Below are positions 6,829-14,035 of a DNA stretch of 34,979 nt, piece by piece; position 1 is the first letter of the stretch; every line of letters starts with the position of its first letter. Source of the DNA: a virus; IMG/VR virus record IMGVR_UViG_3300021959_000171, positions 1 to 34,979 of that record; one strand, 5' to 3'. The translations under genes were made by a program, and so were the position numbers. The notes beneath the pieces are model-generated. The model did no database searches. It was not told the DNA's origin and saw only the letters and a list, made by a program, of their open reading frames with translations.

Positions 6829-8799
6829 ATGTCTAAAAGAAAATATACTAAGCGCTCAGAATATTGGAAAAAATTCAATATTTCAGATCATCCTTCACAA
6901 GCTAGTGATAATACAGAAGAGGCTTCCCCTGAATTACTAGGCGAGCCGTTTTACACTTCAGATGCTTCTTATAGTAATACATCTGAGGCTAGACGACAAG
7001 GGGCATCAACTAGCGGCTTCTCAGGCTCTAGGACTAATCGTGCCGCTTATACTAATTTGCATAATCGATATTCAAGTATCCGTTCAGGGTTACTACCTTA
7101 CGAATACTCTTCTGAAGGAGTTACCTGTAGAGATGCTATAGAACTTTGTCAAAAAGCTTATTGCAACGTAGCTGTATTCCGAAACGCAATAGATATTATG
7201 TCAGAGTTCACCAACACTGATATCTACTTAGAAGGTGGCTCTAAAAAAAGCAGAGAGTTCTTTTACGAATGGTTTAAAAAAATTAACATTATAGCCCTCA
7301 AAGATCAATATTTTAGAGAGTATTATCGTAGTGGTAATGTTTTTCTTTACCGTGTAGACGGAAAATTTAAAGCTGATGATTATGCTAGACTTATTAATCA
7401 AGTAGGGACGATTGGGACTTCTACTAATAAAATCCCTTTGAAATATATTTTGCTCAATCCATATGATGTCATAGCTAAGAGAGCAACGACTTTTACTTAT
7501 GGAGGAGTATATCAGAAGGTCTTATCTGAATATGAGCTTGCTCGACTAGCCAATCCACAAACAGAAGAGGATATAGATATATTTAACGCTTTAGATGATG
7601 AAATAAAAGAGTCTATTAGGACAGGCTCCTTTAACAACAACGGTATTAGCATAGACCTAGATCCTCAGAGACTTTCTTTCTCTTTCTACAAGAAACAAGA
7701 TTATGAGCCTTTTGCCATACCATTTGGATTCCCTGTGCTAGACGATATTAATGCAAAGCTTGAATTGAAGAAAATGGATCAATCCATTACTCGCACAGTA
7801 GAGAATGTTATTCTGCTTATTACTATGGGCGCAGATCCAGAAAAGGGAGGGGTTAACCCAAACAACATGGCTGCTATGCAAAACCTATTCAAAAATGAAA
7901 GTGTAGGTAGGGTTTTAGTTTCTGACTATACCACAAAAGCTGAATTTATTATCCCTGAGTTAAACTTAGTTCTCGGCCCTGAGAAGTATCAGATTCTCAA
8001 TGAGGATATTAAACAAGGTCTGCAAAATATTGTAGTTGGAGAAGAGAAGTTCAATGCTACCCAAGTAAAAGCTCAAATATTTATTGATAGGCTACAGGAG
8101 TCGCGTCATGGATTTTTAAATGATTTCTTAAACAAAGAGATAAAAAGGATCGCTAAAGATTTAGGTTTCCGCTCTTGGCCTGAAGCTAAAATGAAAGATA
8201 TCGATATGAGGGACGAAGTGCAACTAATGAGGGCTTCTACTCGGCTTATGGAGCTGGGCATCATTACTCCTAAACAAGGGATGGAAATGTTCCACAATGG
8301 AAAGTTCCCAGACCCCGATAAATTAGAGCCAGCTCAAAAAGAATTCCTTGAAGAGCGTGAAAAGGGTCACTTTAACCCTTTAGTCGGTGGAGTTCCTGTA
8401 TTCGACCCTTCAGGCAGTTCATCAAGCCCAAGAAAAGAAAGCGGTAGGCCAGAGGGGACCACTGGTATTCCTCTAGCTAACGCTACTTACTCTAGGGCTA
8501 ATATTCAAGATACAATCTATTCTATAGATAGTTTCATACATGACTCTAAGGCAAAAATGTCTTCTCATTTAAAAGTCGAAGAGCTTAGCCAAGCTCAAGA
8601 AGAGATGCTCTCTAACCTCTGCGAATCTATAGTTTGTTCACAGAATAAAGAATCTTGGGACGAAACCCTTGAATCATGTGTAAAAGATTTTAATAAAATA
8701 GAGGATTTAGATACTTTAAGGGAGGTTTTAGATATATCATCTGAACATTCATTAGAGACTTATCCAGCAGCAATTCTATATCATAGCCATGAAAAATAA
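6829..8799 (+). CDS. portal protein
   Basis: The start is taken at the ATG at 6829 (MSKRKYTKRSEYW), giving 656 residues; an in-frame TTG nine bases upstream is less likely. The protein has the layout of phage portals: a disordered Ser-rich N-terminus, a mixed core with DQYFREYYRSGNVFLYRVDG, LKYILLNPYDV and SFSFYKKQDYEPFAIPFGFP, and a long helical part (residues about 310-500) with SITRTVENVILLITMG, a likely tunnel loop and crown helices. It forms the dodecameric channel at one capsid vertex, the docking site for the terminase and later the neck. It directly follows terL, as expected. The last 100 residues are acidic and helical and probably variable. The end overlaps the next gene by 11 bases. 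Confidence 0.85.
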   Translation: MSKRKYTKRSEYWKKFNISDHPSQASDNTEEASPELLGEPFYTSDASYSNTSEARRQGASTSGFSGSRTNRAAYTNLHNRYSSIRSGLLPYEYSSEGVTCRDAIELCQKAYCNVAVFRNAIDIMSEFTNTDIYLEGGSKKSREFFYEWFKKINIIALKDQYFREYYRSGNVFLYRVDGKFKADDYARLINQVGTIGTSTNKIPLKYILLNPYDVIAKRATTFTYGGVYQKVLSEYELARLANPQTEEDIDIFNALDDEIKESIRTGSFNNNGISIDLDPQRLSFSFYKKQDYEPFAIPFGFPVLDDINAKLELKKMDQSITRTVENVILLITMGADPEKGGVNPNNMAAMQNLFKNESVGRVLVSDYTTKAEFIIPELNLVLGPEKYQILNEDIKQGLQNIVVGEEKFNATQVKAQIFIDRLQESRHGFLNDFLNKEIKRIAKDLGFRSWPEAKMKDIDMRDEVQLMRASTRLMELGIITPKQGMEMFHNGKFPDPDKLEPAQKEFLEEREKGHFNPLVGGVPVFDPSGSSSSPRKESGRPEGTTGIPLANATYSRANIQDTIYSIDSFIHDSKAKMSSHLKVEELSQAQEEMLSNLCESIVCSQNKESWDETLESCVKDFNKIEDLDTLREVLDISSEHSLETYPAAILYHSHEK

Positions 8800-9268
8800 T
8801 TTTGAGTATACAGAAAACGGTATCGAAGTTGATATCTCTGAAGCAATGCATTGCGGAGATAAAGACAAAGAAAGTCAATCTAAAAAAAAGAAATATTCTA
8901 GTTATGGTTCTCCAGATGTCGATAAACACTATTTTGATTCTAAGGACAAGGCTTTGGCTGATGCTAAGAAAATGGGGCTTACTGGCGTTCACTCGCATAA
9001 AGGGAAAGATGGAAAAGTTGTTTATATGGCTGGTCCCGATCACGCATCGTTTATGAAGAAGCATAAAGAGATGGTAAAAGAGACTGAAGCCGCCATGTCT
9101 CCAAAACAAAAAGCGGCTTTAGATAAAAATAAAGATGGTAAGGTAACTAAGGAGGATTTTAAACTTCTACGTAAAAAAGGTAAAAAGTCAGAGAGTAAAG
9201 AGGATAAATCTAAAAAAAGCTACGCTAACCTCTTAACTGATATAGCTAACAAAAAAGACTCTGAGTAA
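8789..9268 (+). CDS. small charged protein with an EF-hand-like loop
   Basis: This 159-residue protein lies between portal and prohead protease and overlaps the portal gene by 11 bases. A middle segment, MGLTGVHSHKGKDGKVVYMA, followed by GPDHASFMKKHKEM, looks like a small folded unit seen in other phage proteins. It is followed by DKNKDGKVTKED, which matches the calcium-binding EF-hand loop at positions 1, 3, 5 and 6 (D, N, D, G) with D at position 12 instead of the usual E. The rest is very Lys-rich. A head-assembly role is inferred from position. I do not know the family. Confidence 0.6.
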   Translation: MKNNFEYTENGIEVDISEAMHCGDKDKESQSKKKKYSSYGSPDVDKHYFDSKDKALADAKKMGLTGVHSHKGKDGKVVYMAGPDHASFMKKHKEMVKETEAAMSPKQKAALDKNKDGKVTKEDFKLLRKKGKKSESKEDKSKKSYANLLTDIANKKDSE

Positions 9269-9270
9269 AT

Positions 9271-10761
9271 ATGGATTACAAATATACCGCGACTTTTGAA
9301 GCTCCGTTGTTGTCTTGTGAGATAAACAAAGCTTCGTTGATATCAGAAGCTTCTCTAAAAAACTTAGAACCTCTTATACCAAAAGAAATAGACTACAATG
9401 AGAATGTAGATCTTATGGGTGTAGCTTTTAATGCTGCCGTCATAAATCAATTCAATAAGAATGGTGATGGTATGGATGCGGAAACTGCTGTCAAATACAC
9501 TAATAAGTTTATTCATAAGCCAACCAATATTGAACATGATAAACAAAAAGTTGTAGGACACATTGTTTCAGCTGGTTACAGTGACTACAAATCTAGCGAA
9601 CTTATAGAAGAAGAAACTGCGGCTTCTATGAAAGAGCCTTTCAATATAGCTTTGGGAGCTGTTTTATATAAGACTATAAACTCTAGTTTCACTAACTTAG
9701 TAGAGAAATCACTAGACGAGAATAGCAAACAATTCCAAAAAGTCTCAGCGAGCTGGGAAGTCGGATTTAATGATTATGTCTTAGCTGTTGGAAGTGATGA
9801 ATTGAGCAAAGCTAGGATAGTTTCTGACCCTGAAGAAATAGCGGAAATGCAGGGATTTTTGAGGAGCTATGGGGGGAACGGAAAAACTGATAAGGGCGAG
9901 ACTATCAATAGACTTATCAAGGGTGACATTTACCCACTAGGTATAGCTTACACCTTGAATCCAGCCGCAGATGTTAAGGGGTTATACTCTTCTCACAAGG
10001 AAACTAAAAAAGTTTTTATATCTGATAAAAGGGATAAAATTTCACAAAACAGTAATTTAAATGTAAACAACGAAAAGAACATTATTAATATGGAACTTGA
10101 AAAAACTCTAAACGAACTAAAGGATCTTCTTGGTGAGAAGAAATTCTCCAAAGAAGCGGTAGCTTCTATGACCGATACCTTTGCTGATGCAATCCGTCAA
10201 CGGGACGAACAATACCGTAAGGATCTTGAAGCAGAGAAATTGGAGAAGGAAGAAAAAATCAAAGAATATGAAGACCTCAAAGCTTCGGTTGCAGAACTTG
10301 AAGCTAAATTTGGTGAAGCCAGTGAGCGTATCGTTTCCTTTGAGAATGAAAAGAAAGCTGAAGAAGCTGTTGCTTCGTTCAATACTCGTATGGATCAGAT
10401 TGATGAGAAATTCGAACTTGATGACCAAGATCGTGAATTCCTCGCTTCTGAGCTTAAGGGTCTTGGAGATGAAGCTTCTTATGAGGCATTCGCTTCCAAA
10501 CTCGATATTCTTTGGAAAACCAAAAATAAAGAGGTCCAAGAAGAGTTCAACTCTCAAATTCAAGCTCGTATTGATGAAGAAGTCGCTAAAAAACTTTCAA
10601 CCGCTTCAACTGAAGAGGTTAAAATCGAAGACGCTCTCGACGCTGCTGAAGTTGTTGATGCAGAAGTATCCAACGCTAATGAAGCTGTAGCTTCCCAAGA
10701 GCCTTCACTGCGCGATAAGTTCGCATCAGCTTTCTCTCGCGAGAATATTCAAATTTCTTAG
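9271..10761 (+). CDS. prohead protease fused to scaffold protein
   Basis: This 496-residue protein has two parts. Residues 1 to about 230 look like a prohead maturation protease. A His-rich segment, FIHKPTNIEHDKQKVVGHI (H82, H89, H97), is followed by QKVSASWEVGF (S159 and S161, E163), which resembles the catalytic His and Ser-x-E regions of phage prohead serine proteases. Residues about 275-460 are a long Glu/Lys/Leu-rich helical coiled coil typical of capsid scaffolds, ending in an acidic tail. The fusion would place the protease inside the prohead, where it cleaves scaffold and itself. The arginine codons seen before residue 274 are all AGA/AGG, and after it all CGN, so the second half is probably also made separately from an internal start. 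The capsid gene lies two genes downstream. Confidence 0.8.
   Translation: MDYKYTATFEAPLLSCEINKASLISEASLKNLEPLIPKEIDYNENVDLMGVAFNAAVINQFNKNGDGMDAETAVKYTNKFIHKPTNIEHDKQKVVGHIVSAGYSDYKSSELIEEETAASMKEPFNIALGAVLYKTINSSFTNLVEKSLDENSKQFQKVSASWEVGFNDYVLAVGSDELSKARIVSDPEEIAEMQGFLRSYGGNGKTDKGETINRLIKGDIYPLGIAYTLNPAADVKGLYSSHKETKKVFISDKRDKISQNSNLNVNNEKNIINMELEKTLNELKDLLGEKKFSKEAVASMTDTFADAIRQRDEQYRKDLEAEKLEKEEKIKEYEDLKASVAELEAKFGEASERIVSFENEKKAEEAVASFNTRMDQIDEKFELDDQDREFLASELKGLGDEASYEAFASKLDILWKTKNKEVQEEFNSQIQARIDEEVAKKLSTASTEEVKIEDALDAAEVVDAEVSNANEAVASQEPSLRDKFASAFSRENIQIS
10060..10068 (+). promoter_or_regulatory. TGTAAACAA leader-like element inside the protease ORF
   Basis: AATGTAAACAA begins at 10060, 30 bases before the internal ATG at 10090, and is followed by AAAAGAAC and TTATTAAT. 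The leader of the tail-tube gene at 15187 on the other strand reads almost the same (ACTGTAAACAA, AAAGAATC, TTTAATT). The resemblance of a coding stretch to a real leader suggests an internal expression signal. Confidence 0.4.
10090..10761 (+). CDS. nested scaffold protein from an internal start
   Basis: The ATG at codon 274 of the protease ORF would give a 223-residue, almost wholly helical, acidic scaffold protein (MELEKTLNELKDLLGEKKFS). Nested scaffold genes inside protease genes are well known, for example lambda Nu3 inside C. Three signs support it here. The arginine codons switch from AGR (four of four upstream) to CGN (nine of nine downstream) at this point. The codon style then matches the capsid gene that follows. 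A leader-like TGTAAACAA element sits upstream, inside the coding frame. No Shine-Dalgarno sequence is visible, which is normal for this genome. Confidence 0.5.
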   Translation: MELEKTLNELKDLLGEKKFSKEAVASMTDTFADAIRQRDEQYRKDLEAEKLEKEEKIKEYEDLKASVAELEAKFGEASERIVSFENEKKAEEAVASFNTRMDQIDEKFELDDQDREFLASELKGLGDEASYEAFASKLDILWKTKNKEVQEEFNSQIQARIDEEVAKKLSTASTEEVKIEDALDAAEVVDAEVSNANEAVASQEPSLRDKFASAFSRENIQIS

Positions 10762-10782
10762 AAAACAAACAAAAAATAGATT

Positions 10783-11418
10783 ATGGCATTACGAATTCTA
10801 CCATTCAGACAATATTCTGACCACGATGTTGTGAACATGTACTCTGTCATCGGCAGTGATGTTCTCACAAGCACTACTGACACAGGCGCTGGCGATGCTG
10901 GCGTTTTTGTGAAGGTATCAGACGGTAACTTTGATAACGATCCTGTAACGTACCAGACGAACAGCTACTTGGGTAAAACCGATTATCCTTTCGTTGGTAC
11001 TACAGATATGTATCCTGAAGTTAATCTCAAGATTACAGGTTCTACCTCTGGGGATGTCCCCTTGGGTTTGACATTGTATCAAACTGCAAAAAATGATGAG
11101 AACGGCGAGAAGCTGCTCTACAATCCACAGAAACAAGAAGAACTACAAGCTATGCTCCCAGGACAAGCTGTTCCAGTTGCTACTAAAGGAATTTTCACAC
11201 TAGCAGCTTCTGCTTTTGATGGAACTGCTGCTAGCTACGCTCCAGGAACTGCTATCATCGCTTCTAATAACACTGATGGAAAAGTCACTGGTGCTGCTCG
11301 CGGTGCTGCTAAAGCTTTTGGACATGTTCTTGGAACAGGAAGCCGTTCTAGCGTTGGGCCTACTACAGACCAATTCGTTGGAGATTACATCGTTGTATCT
11401 TTTGATTGTAACCGATAA
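10783..11418 (+). CDS. capsid decoration or head-stabilising protein candidate
   Basis: This 211-residue protein lies between scaffold and major capsid protein, where lambda gpD-like decoration proteins usually sit. It is rich in Gly, Ala, Thr and Val with no Cys-rich or membrane segments. Stretches such as GVFVKVSDGNFDNDPVTYQT and AVPVATKGIFTLAASAFDG suggest a beta-rich fold. Its codon use (CGN for arginine, many C-ending codons) is like that of the capsid gene, so high expression is likely. I recognise no specific family motif, so the call rests on position, composition and codon use. Confidence 0.6.
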   Translation: MALRILPFRQYSDHDVVNMYSVIGSDVLTSTTDTGAGDAGVFVKVSDGNFDNDPVTYQTNSYLGKTDYPFVGTTDMYPEVNLKITGSTSGDVPLGLTLYQTAKNDENGEKLLYNPQKQEELQAMLPGQAVPVATKGIFTLAASAFDGTAASYAPGTAIIASNNTDGKVTGAARGAAKAFGHVLGTGSRSSVGPTTDQFVGDYIVVSFDCNR

Positions 11419-11438
11419 ATAGAAAGAATTTTATTATT

Positions 11439-12596
11439 ATGAAAATCACTTTAAAACGTACCCCAGAACAAGTCGAGCTTGTGAAAGCTATGGCTTCCCG
11501 CAACCGCACTGTTGCACATGAGGCTCAAGTAGCTCTTGCTGATTTCATCGGACCAGTTTTGGCCGAGGTTCTCAACAATGCTCCTACTATCAGCACTCTC
11601 TTCCAGTCGCTTCAATTTGACGCTGACGACAATCCTAGCATCCCGCTTGACCTTTACTACGACATCTCTGATGAAGATTATGTCAAAGTATGGAGCCAAA
11701 GCCATGCTGGTGGACTTCCAAGTAACCAAGTGCTTCCTACAGCTTCCGAGCTGAAGCTTGCCACTTACACTCTTGATTCTGCTGTTGACTTTGATCGTCG
11801 TTACGCCGCTAAAAGCCGCATGGATGTTATTGGTAAGACTTTCTCCCGTGTTGCACAGGAGATTCTTCTTAAGCAGGAGCGCACTTCCGCTTCACTTGTC
11901 ATGACTTCGCTTGCTAACGCAACCATCAATACATCTCCACTTGCTGGTGATGCTCAGGTTTTCCGTTCTGCTCTTGCTGGTTCATTCCTTATTGATGACC
12001 TCAATAAGCTTATGACTCTTGCTAAGCGTATCAATACTTCATGGATCGGTGGAACTCCTACCTCTCGCACTCGCGGTATTACTGACCTTATCGTTTCCCC
12101 AGAGATTATCGGTAGCATTCGCTCTATGGCTTATAACCCTGTTAACACTCGCGGCGGTGACGGCGCAGGTTCAGCTGGTGATGCTTCTTCAGCTAATCCA
12201 ATTGCAGCTCCAGAATCACTTCGTGAAGATCTCTTCCGCAATGCTGGACTTGATAGCTTCATGGGTCTTAACATTCTTGAGTTTAACGAGATGGGTAAAG
12301 GACAGAAGTTCAACACTATCTTTGATACTGCTGCAGGGAATACCTCCTTCGCTGAGTTCGATGGAAGCAACACAGCTGTATTTGACGGTGCTGCTAGTGA
12401 GATCGTCGTTGGAGTTGATCGCACTCGCGATTCCCTCATGCGCGTTGTTGCTACTGATCCAGATAGCAACAGTGAGATGAACTTGATTGCAGATGACCAA
12501 TACAGTGTTCGTCAGAACAAGATTGGTTACTACGGTCAAATCGAAGAAGGTCGTGTTGTCCTTGACAACCGTGTCCTCCTTGGATGTATCGTCTAA
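11439..12596 (+). CDS. major capsid protein (HK97-fold type)
   Basis: This 385-residue protein is in the canonical place after protease, scaffold and decoration genes, and directly before a strong terminator. The N-terminal 100 residues are helical and then turn to beta (PSIPLDLYYDISDEDYVKVW). The centre has the spine-helix style segment AQEILLKQERTSASLVMTSLAN, and RGITDLIVSPEIIGSIRSMAY matches the P-domain/A-domain segments of HK97-fold capsids. The C-terminal part has IADDQYSVRQNKIGYYGQIEEGRVVLDN. Codon use is biased toward CGY arginine and C-ending codons, as in highly expressed genes. The leader holds TGTAACC and AAAGAATT, like those of the scaffold and tail-tube genes. The exact cleavage site cannot be read. 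Confidence 0.85.
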   Translation: MKITLKRTPEQVELVKAMASRNRTVAHEAQVALADFIGPVLAEVLNNAPTISTLFQSLQFDADDNPSIPLDLYYDISDEDYVKVWSQSHAGGLPSNQVLPTASELKLATYTLDSAVDFDRRYAAKSRMDVIGKTFSRVAQEILLKQERTSASLVMTSLANATINTSPLAGDAQVFRSALAGSFLIDDLNKLMTLAKRINTSWIGGTPTSRTRGITDLIVSPEIIGSIRSMAYNPVNTRGGDGAGSAGDASSANPIAAPESLREDLFRNAGLDSFMGLNILEFNEMGKGQKFNTIFDTAAGNTSFAEFDGSNTAVFDGAASEIVVGVDRTRDSLMRVVATDPDSNSEMNLIADDQYSVRQNKIGYYGQIEEGRVVLDNRVLLGCIV

Positions 12597-12620
12597 GCTA
12601 GACTTAACACTTATAAAGAG

Positions 12621-12649
12621 AGCCACTCCTTCGGGGGTGGCTTTTTTTT
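12621..12649 (+). terminator. rho-independent terminator after the capsid gene
   Basis: AGCCACTCC and GGGGTGGCT form a 9-bp stem (one G-U pair) closed by a TTCG tetraloop and followed by a run of T. It lies 25 bases after the capsid stop codon. It is the clearest terminator in the window and probably ends the highly expressed head transcript. Confidence 0.92.
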
Positions 12650-12663
12650 GTAATTTTTTTATT

Positions 12664-12672
12664 TAGTGTATA
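12664..12672 (+). promoter_or_regulatory. AGTGTAT leader element after the capsid terminator
   Basis: AGTGTATAT lies 11-12 bases before the ATG at 12682 and just after the terminator, a position where a new promoter would be needed. Confidence 0.45.
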
Positions 12673-12681
12673 TAATACTGT

Positions 12682-13131
12682 ATGGCTGACGAAGAAAACA
12701 AAGAAGAGAATGGAATGCCTTTCAATGAGGTGACTACTGGGCAAGAGATTCCCCCTAAGAAGGGTTTGTTGGAGGAGTTAGATGAGCTTAGGGCGAATGG
12801 CCAGACTAGCACAGCTAGATATCAAGAGGTAATGAAAGAGGTGGAAGTTATCTTTGGGACAGGGGAGACCAATAGTTTTGGCACTAATGATATTAATATT
12901 CTTAAAGAGAAGCTAAACAAAATGAGCAAGGCAGATCTCCAAGCTTTCTCTCGTAAGGTAGGAGTCAATCCATACTACGAAAAAGGCGCTGTCCATGACA
13001 ATATTATCAAGGAGTTCAATAGGTATAATAGTAGAGGGAATATCGCTACTGCTCCCCAACCAGTCCCAGCTATGGAACTAGACCCTAATGATCCTAAACA
13101 TAAAGAAGTTCTTGATTGGTTAAATCAATAA
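12682..13131 (+). CDS. hypothetical protein of the head/neck region
   Basis: This 149-residue acidic protein is not recognised. The first 45 residues are charged and probably disordered. Residues about 70-115 form a small helical unit (INILKEKLNKMSKADLQAFS, then KVGVNPYYEKGAVHDNIIKE) that resembles SAP/Rho-N style helix-extended-loop-helix folds which bind nucleic acid. The end is Pro-rich and then helical (KEVLDWLNQ). It opens a new transcript after the capsid terminator, and codon use returns to AGA/AGG for arginine. Its place between capsid and neck genes makes a head-completion role possible. Confidence 0.55.
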   Translation: MADEENKEENGMPFNEVTTGQEIPPKKGLLEELDELRANGQTSTARYQEVMKEVEVIFGTGETNSFGTNDINILKEKLNKMSKADLQAFSRKVGVNPYYEKGAVHDNIIKEFNRYNSRGNIATAPQPVPAMELDPNDPKHKEVLDWLNQ

Positions 13132-13135
13132 AGAT

Positions 13136-13144
13136 GGTGTAATA
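13136..13144 (+). promoter_or_regulatory. GGTGTAA leader element before 13151
   Basis: GGTGTAATA has its core ending 8 bases before the ATG at 13151, in a 19-base gap. There is no Shine-Dalgarno sequence, so a transcript starting here would be almost leaderless. Confidence 0.45.
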
Positions 13145-13150
13145 CACTAT

Positions 13151-13636
13151 ATGCCAAATGTATTAGAAGACCTCGCTTCAGGGATTGTCACCACGGAATT
13201 TGATGGTGATACAGGGATAGCTACAGTCGCTAGTGTTAGCGGGTGGCTTTATGAGAACTTAGGACAAGTCAATTCTTACCTCTATACAAACTTTAGTGGA
13301 GATAACGCCACAGGGACATATGGATTTATGGATATTGAAGCTCAGAACGTCCTCAAAGAGCTATACCTTTCTAATTACTACAATAAAGAGGCTAGGAACG
13401 CCCTCAGAGGCATTACTAAGTCATCTGTGAGTGGAGACAACGTTTTGTCCCTAAGAGACGGTGAGAGCGCTGTGACGTTCATTAACCGTAATGAGGTATC
13501 TAAAGTCTATCGAGGGTTAGCTAACGACTGTATGGATAAGGTCACTCAAATGGCAGCTCAATACAACATCTACCAAGCCCAACCTAGACAGTTGGGTGGT
13601 ATAGATGCTAGTGGAATAGGTGTGGTTTACACCTAG
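13151..13636 (+). CDS. putative head-tail adaptor protein
   Basis: This 161-residue protein lies at the end of the plus-strand head module. It is mostly helical: SVSGWLYENLGQVNSYLYTN, then DIEAQNVLKELYLSNYYNKEA and EVSKVYRGLANDCMDKVTQM. Small helical proteins following the capsid gene are usually connectors that sit under the portal, such as HK97 gp6-like adaptors. I infer that role from size, helix content and position, without a diagnostic motif. It ends one base before the stop codon of the convergent gene at 13638, and no terminator separates the two. Confidence 0.5.
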   Translation: MPNVLEDLASGIVTTEFDGDTGIATVASVSGWLYENLGQVNSYLYTNFSGDNATGTYGFMDIEAQNVLKELYLSNYYNKEARNALRGITKSSVSGDNVLSLRDGESAVTFINRNEVSKVYRGLANDCMDKVTQMAAQYNIYQAQPRQLGGIDASGIGVVYT

Positions 13637-13637
13637 A

Positions 13638-13847
13638 TTACTTACCTTGTAGGATAGCCTTCTGCTTAAGGTATTCGGCACGAATAGCATCATCCTGTTC
13701 GGGATGAGCTTTACGGGCTGCTACAAACTCCTTCTTAAGATCGCCGAGAGTCTTAGCCGTAGATTTAGGAGCTTCCGCTTTTTTAGGGGCTTCTGCCTTT
13801 TTCTCTACAGTCTTCTTTGGGACCGCTTTCTTTTTTGAATCACTCAT
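13638..13847 (-). CDS. small Lys/Ala-rich protein
   Basis: The start is set at the ATG at 13847 (MSDSKKKAVPKK), giving 69 residues. The frame continues 15 codons upstream, but those lie in the preceding gene. The N-terminal half is low complexity with a repeated EAPKKAEAPK unit. The C-terminal half (LGDLKKEFVAARKAHPEQDD, then AIRAEYLKQKAIL) is a plausible helix. It looks histone-tail-like and may bind DNA or an acidic virion surface, but that is speculation. It is the last gene of the minus-strand neck cassette and meets the plus-strand gene end with one base between stops. Confidence 0.6.
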   Translation of the reverse strand: MSDSKKKAVPKKTVEKKAEAPKKAEAPKSTAKTLGDLKKEFVAARKAHPEQDDAIRAEYLKQKAILQGK

Positions 13848-13851
13848 TTTA

Positions 13852-14034
13852 TTATGCGTCTGGATGTGTATCAAACCAATCTTTACCGTCATTCAACACC
13901 CTATTTTTACGCCTCATCGGGACATTAGGGTCATTCAATTTACCAGTAAATGGTTTATCCTTTTTCTCAGTTACTTTCTCCTCCTCAAAAGAGGAGAAAA
14001 ATTTCTTTTCTGTTTTTTTATCTTTATCAGACAT
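13852..14034 (-). CDS. small Lys-rich hypothetical protein
   Basis: This 60-residue protein (MSDKDKKTEKKFFSSFEEEK, ending GKDWFDTHPDA) sits between the tail-tube-like gene and the 69-residue Lys-rich gene, separated by one base and four bases. It starts MSD plus Lys-rich like its neighbour, but the rest does not match. It is highly charged and probably disordered apart from the C-terminal WFDTHPDA. The tight packing in the cassette supports a real gene. I do not recognise a family. Confidence 0.55.
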   Translation of the reverse strand: MSDKDKKTEKKFFSSFEEEKVTEKKDKPFTGKLNDPNVPMRRKNRVLNDGKDWFDTHPDA

Positions 14035-14035
14035 A

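Noticed and set aside
10117-10563. Long antisense and alternate-frame open frames over the scaffold region
   Set aside because: They come from the biased codon use of the scaffold gene; the products are low complexity and the sense frame is clearly coding.
12019-12626. Open frames in other frames over the capsid gene
   Set aside because: They are shadows of a strongly biased capsid gene, with Leu/Ser-rich low-order products.
13977-13996. CTCCTC-AAAA-GAGGAG hairpin as a terminator
   Set aside because: It lies within a coding gene and no T-run follows on either strand in the right place.
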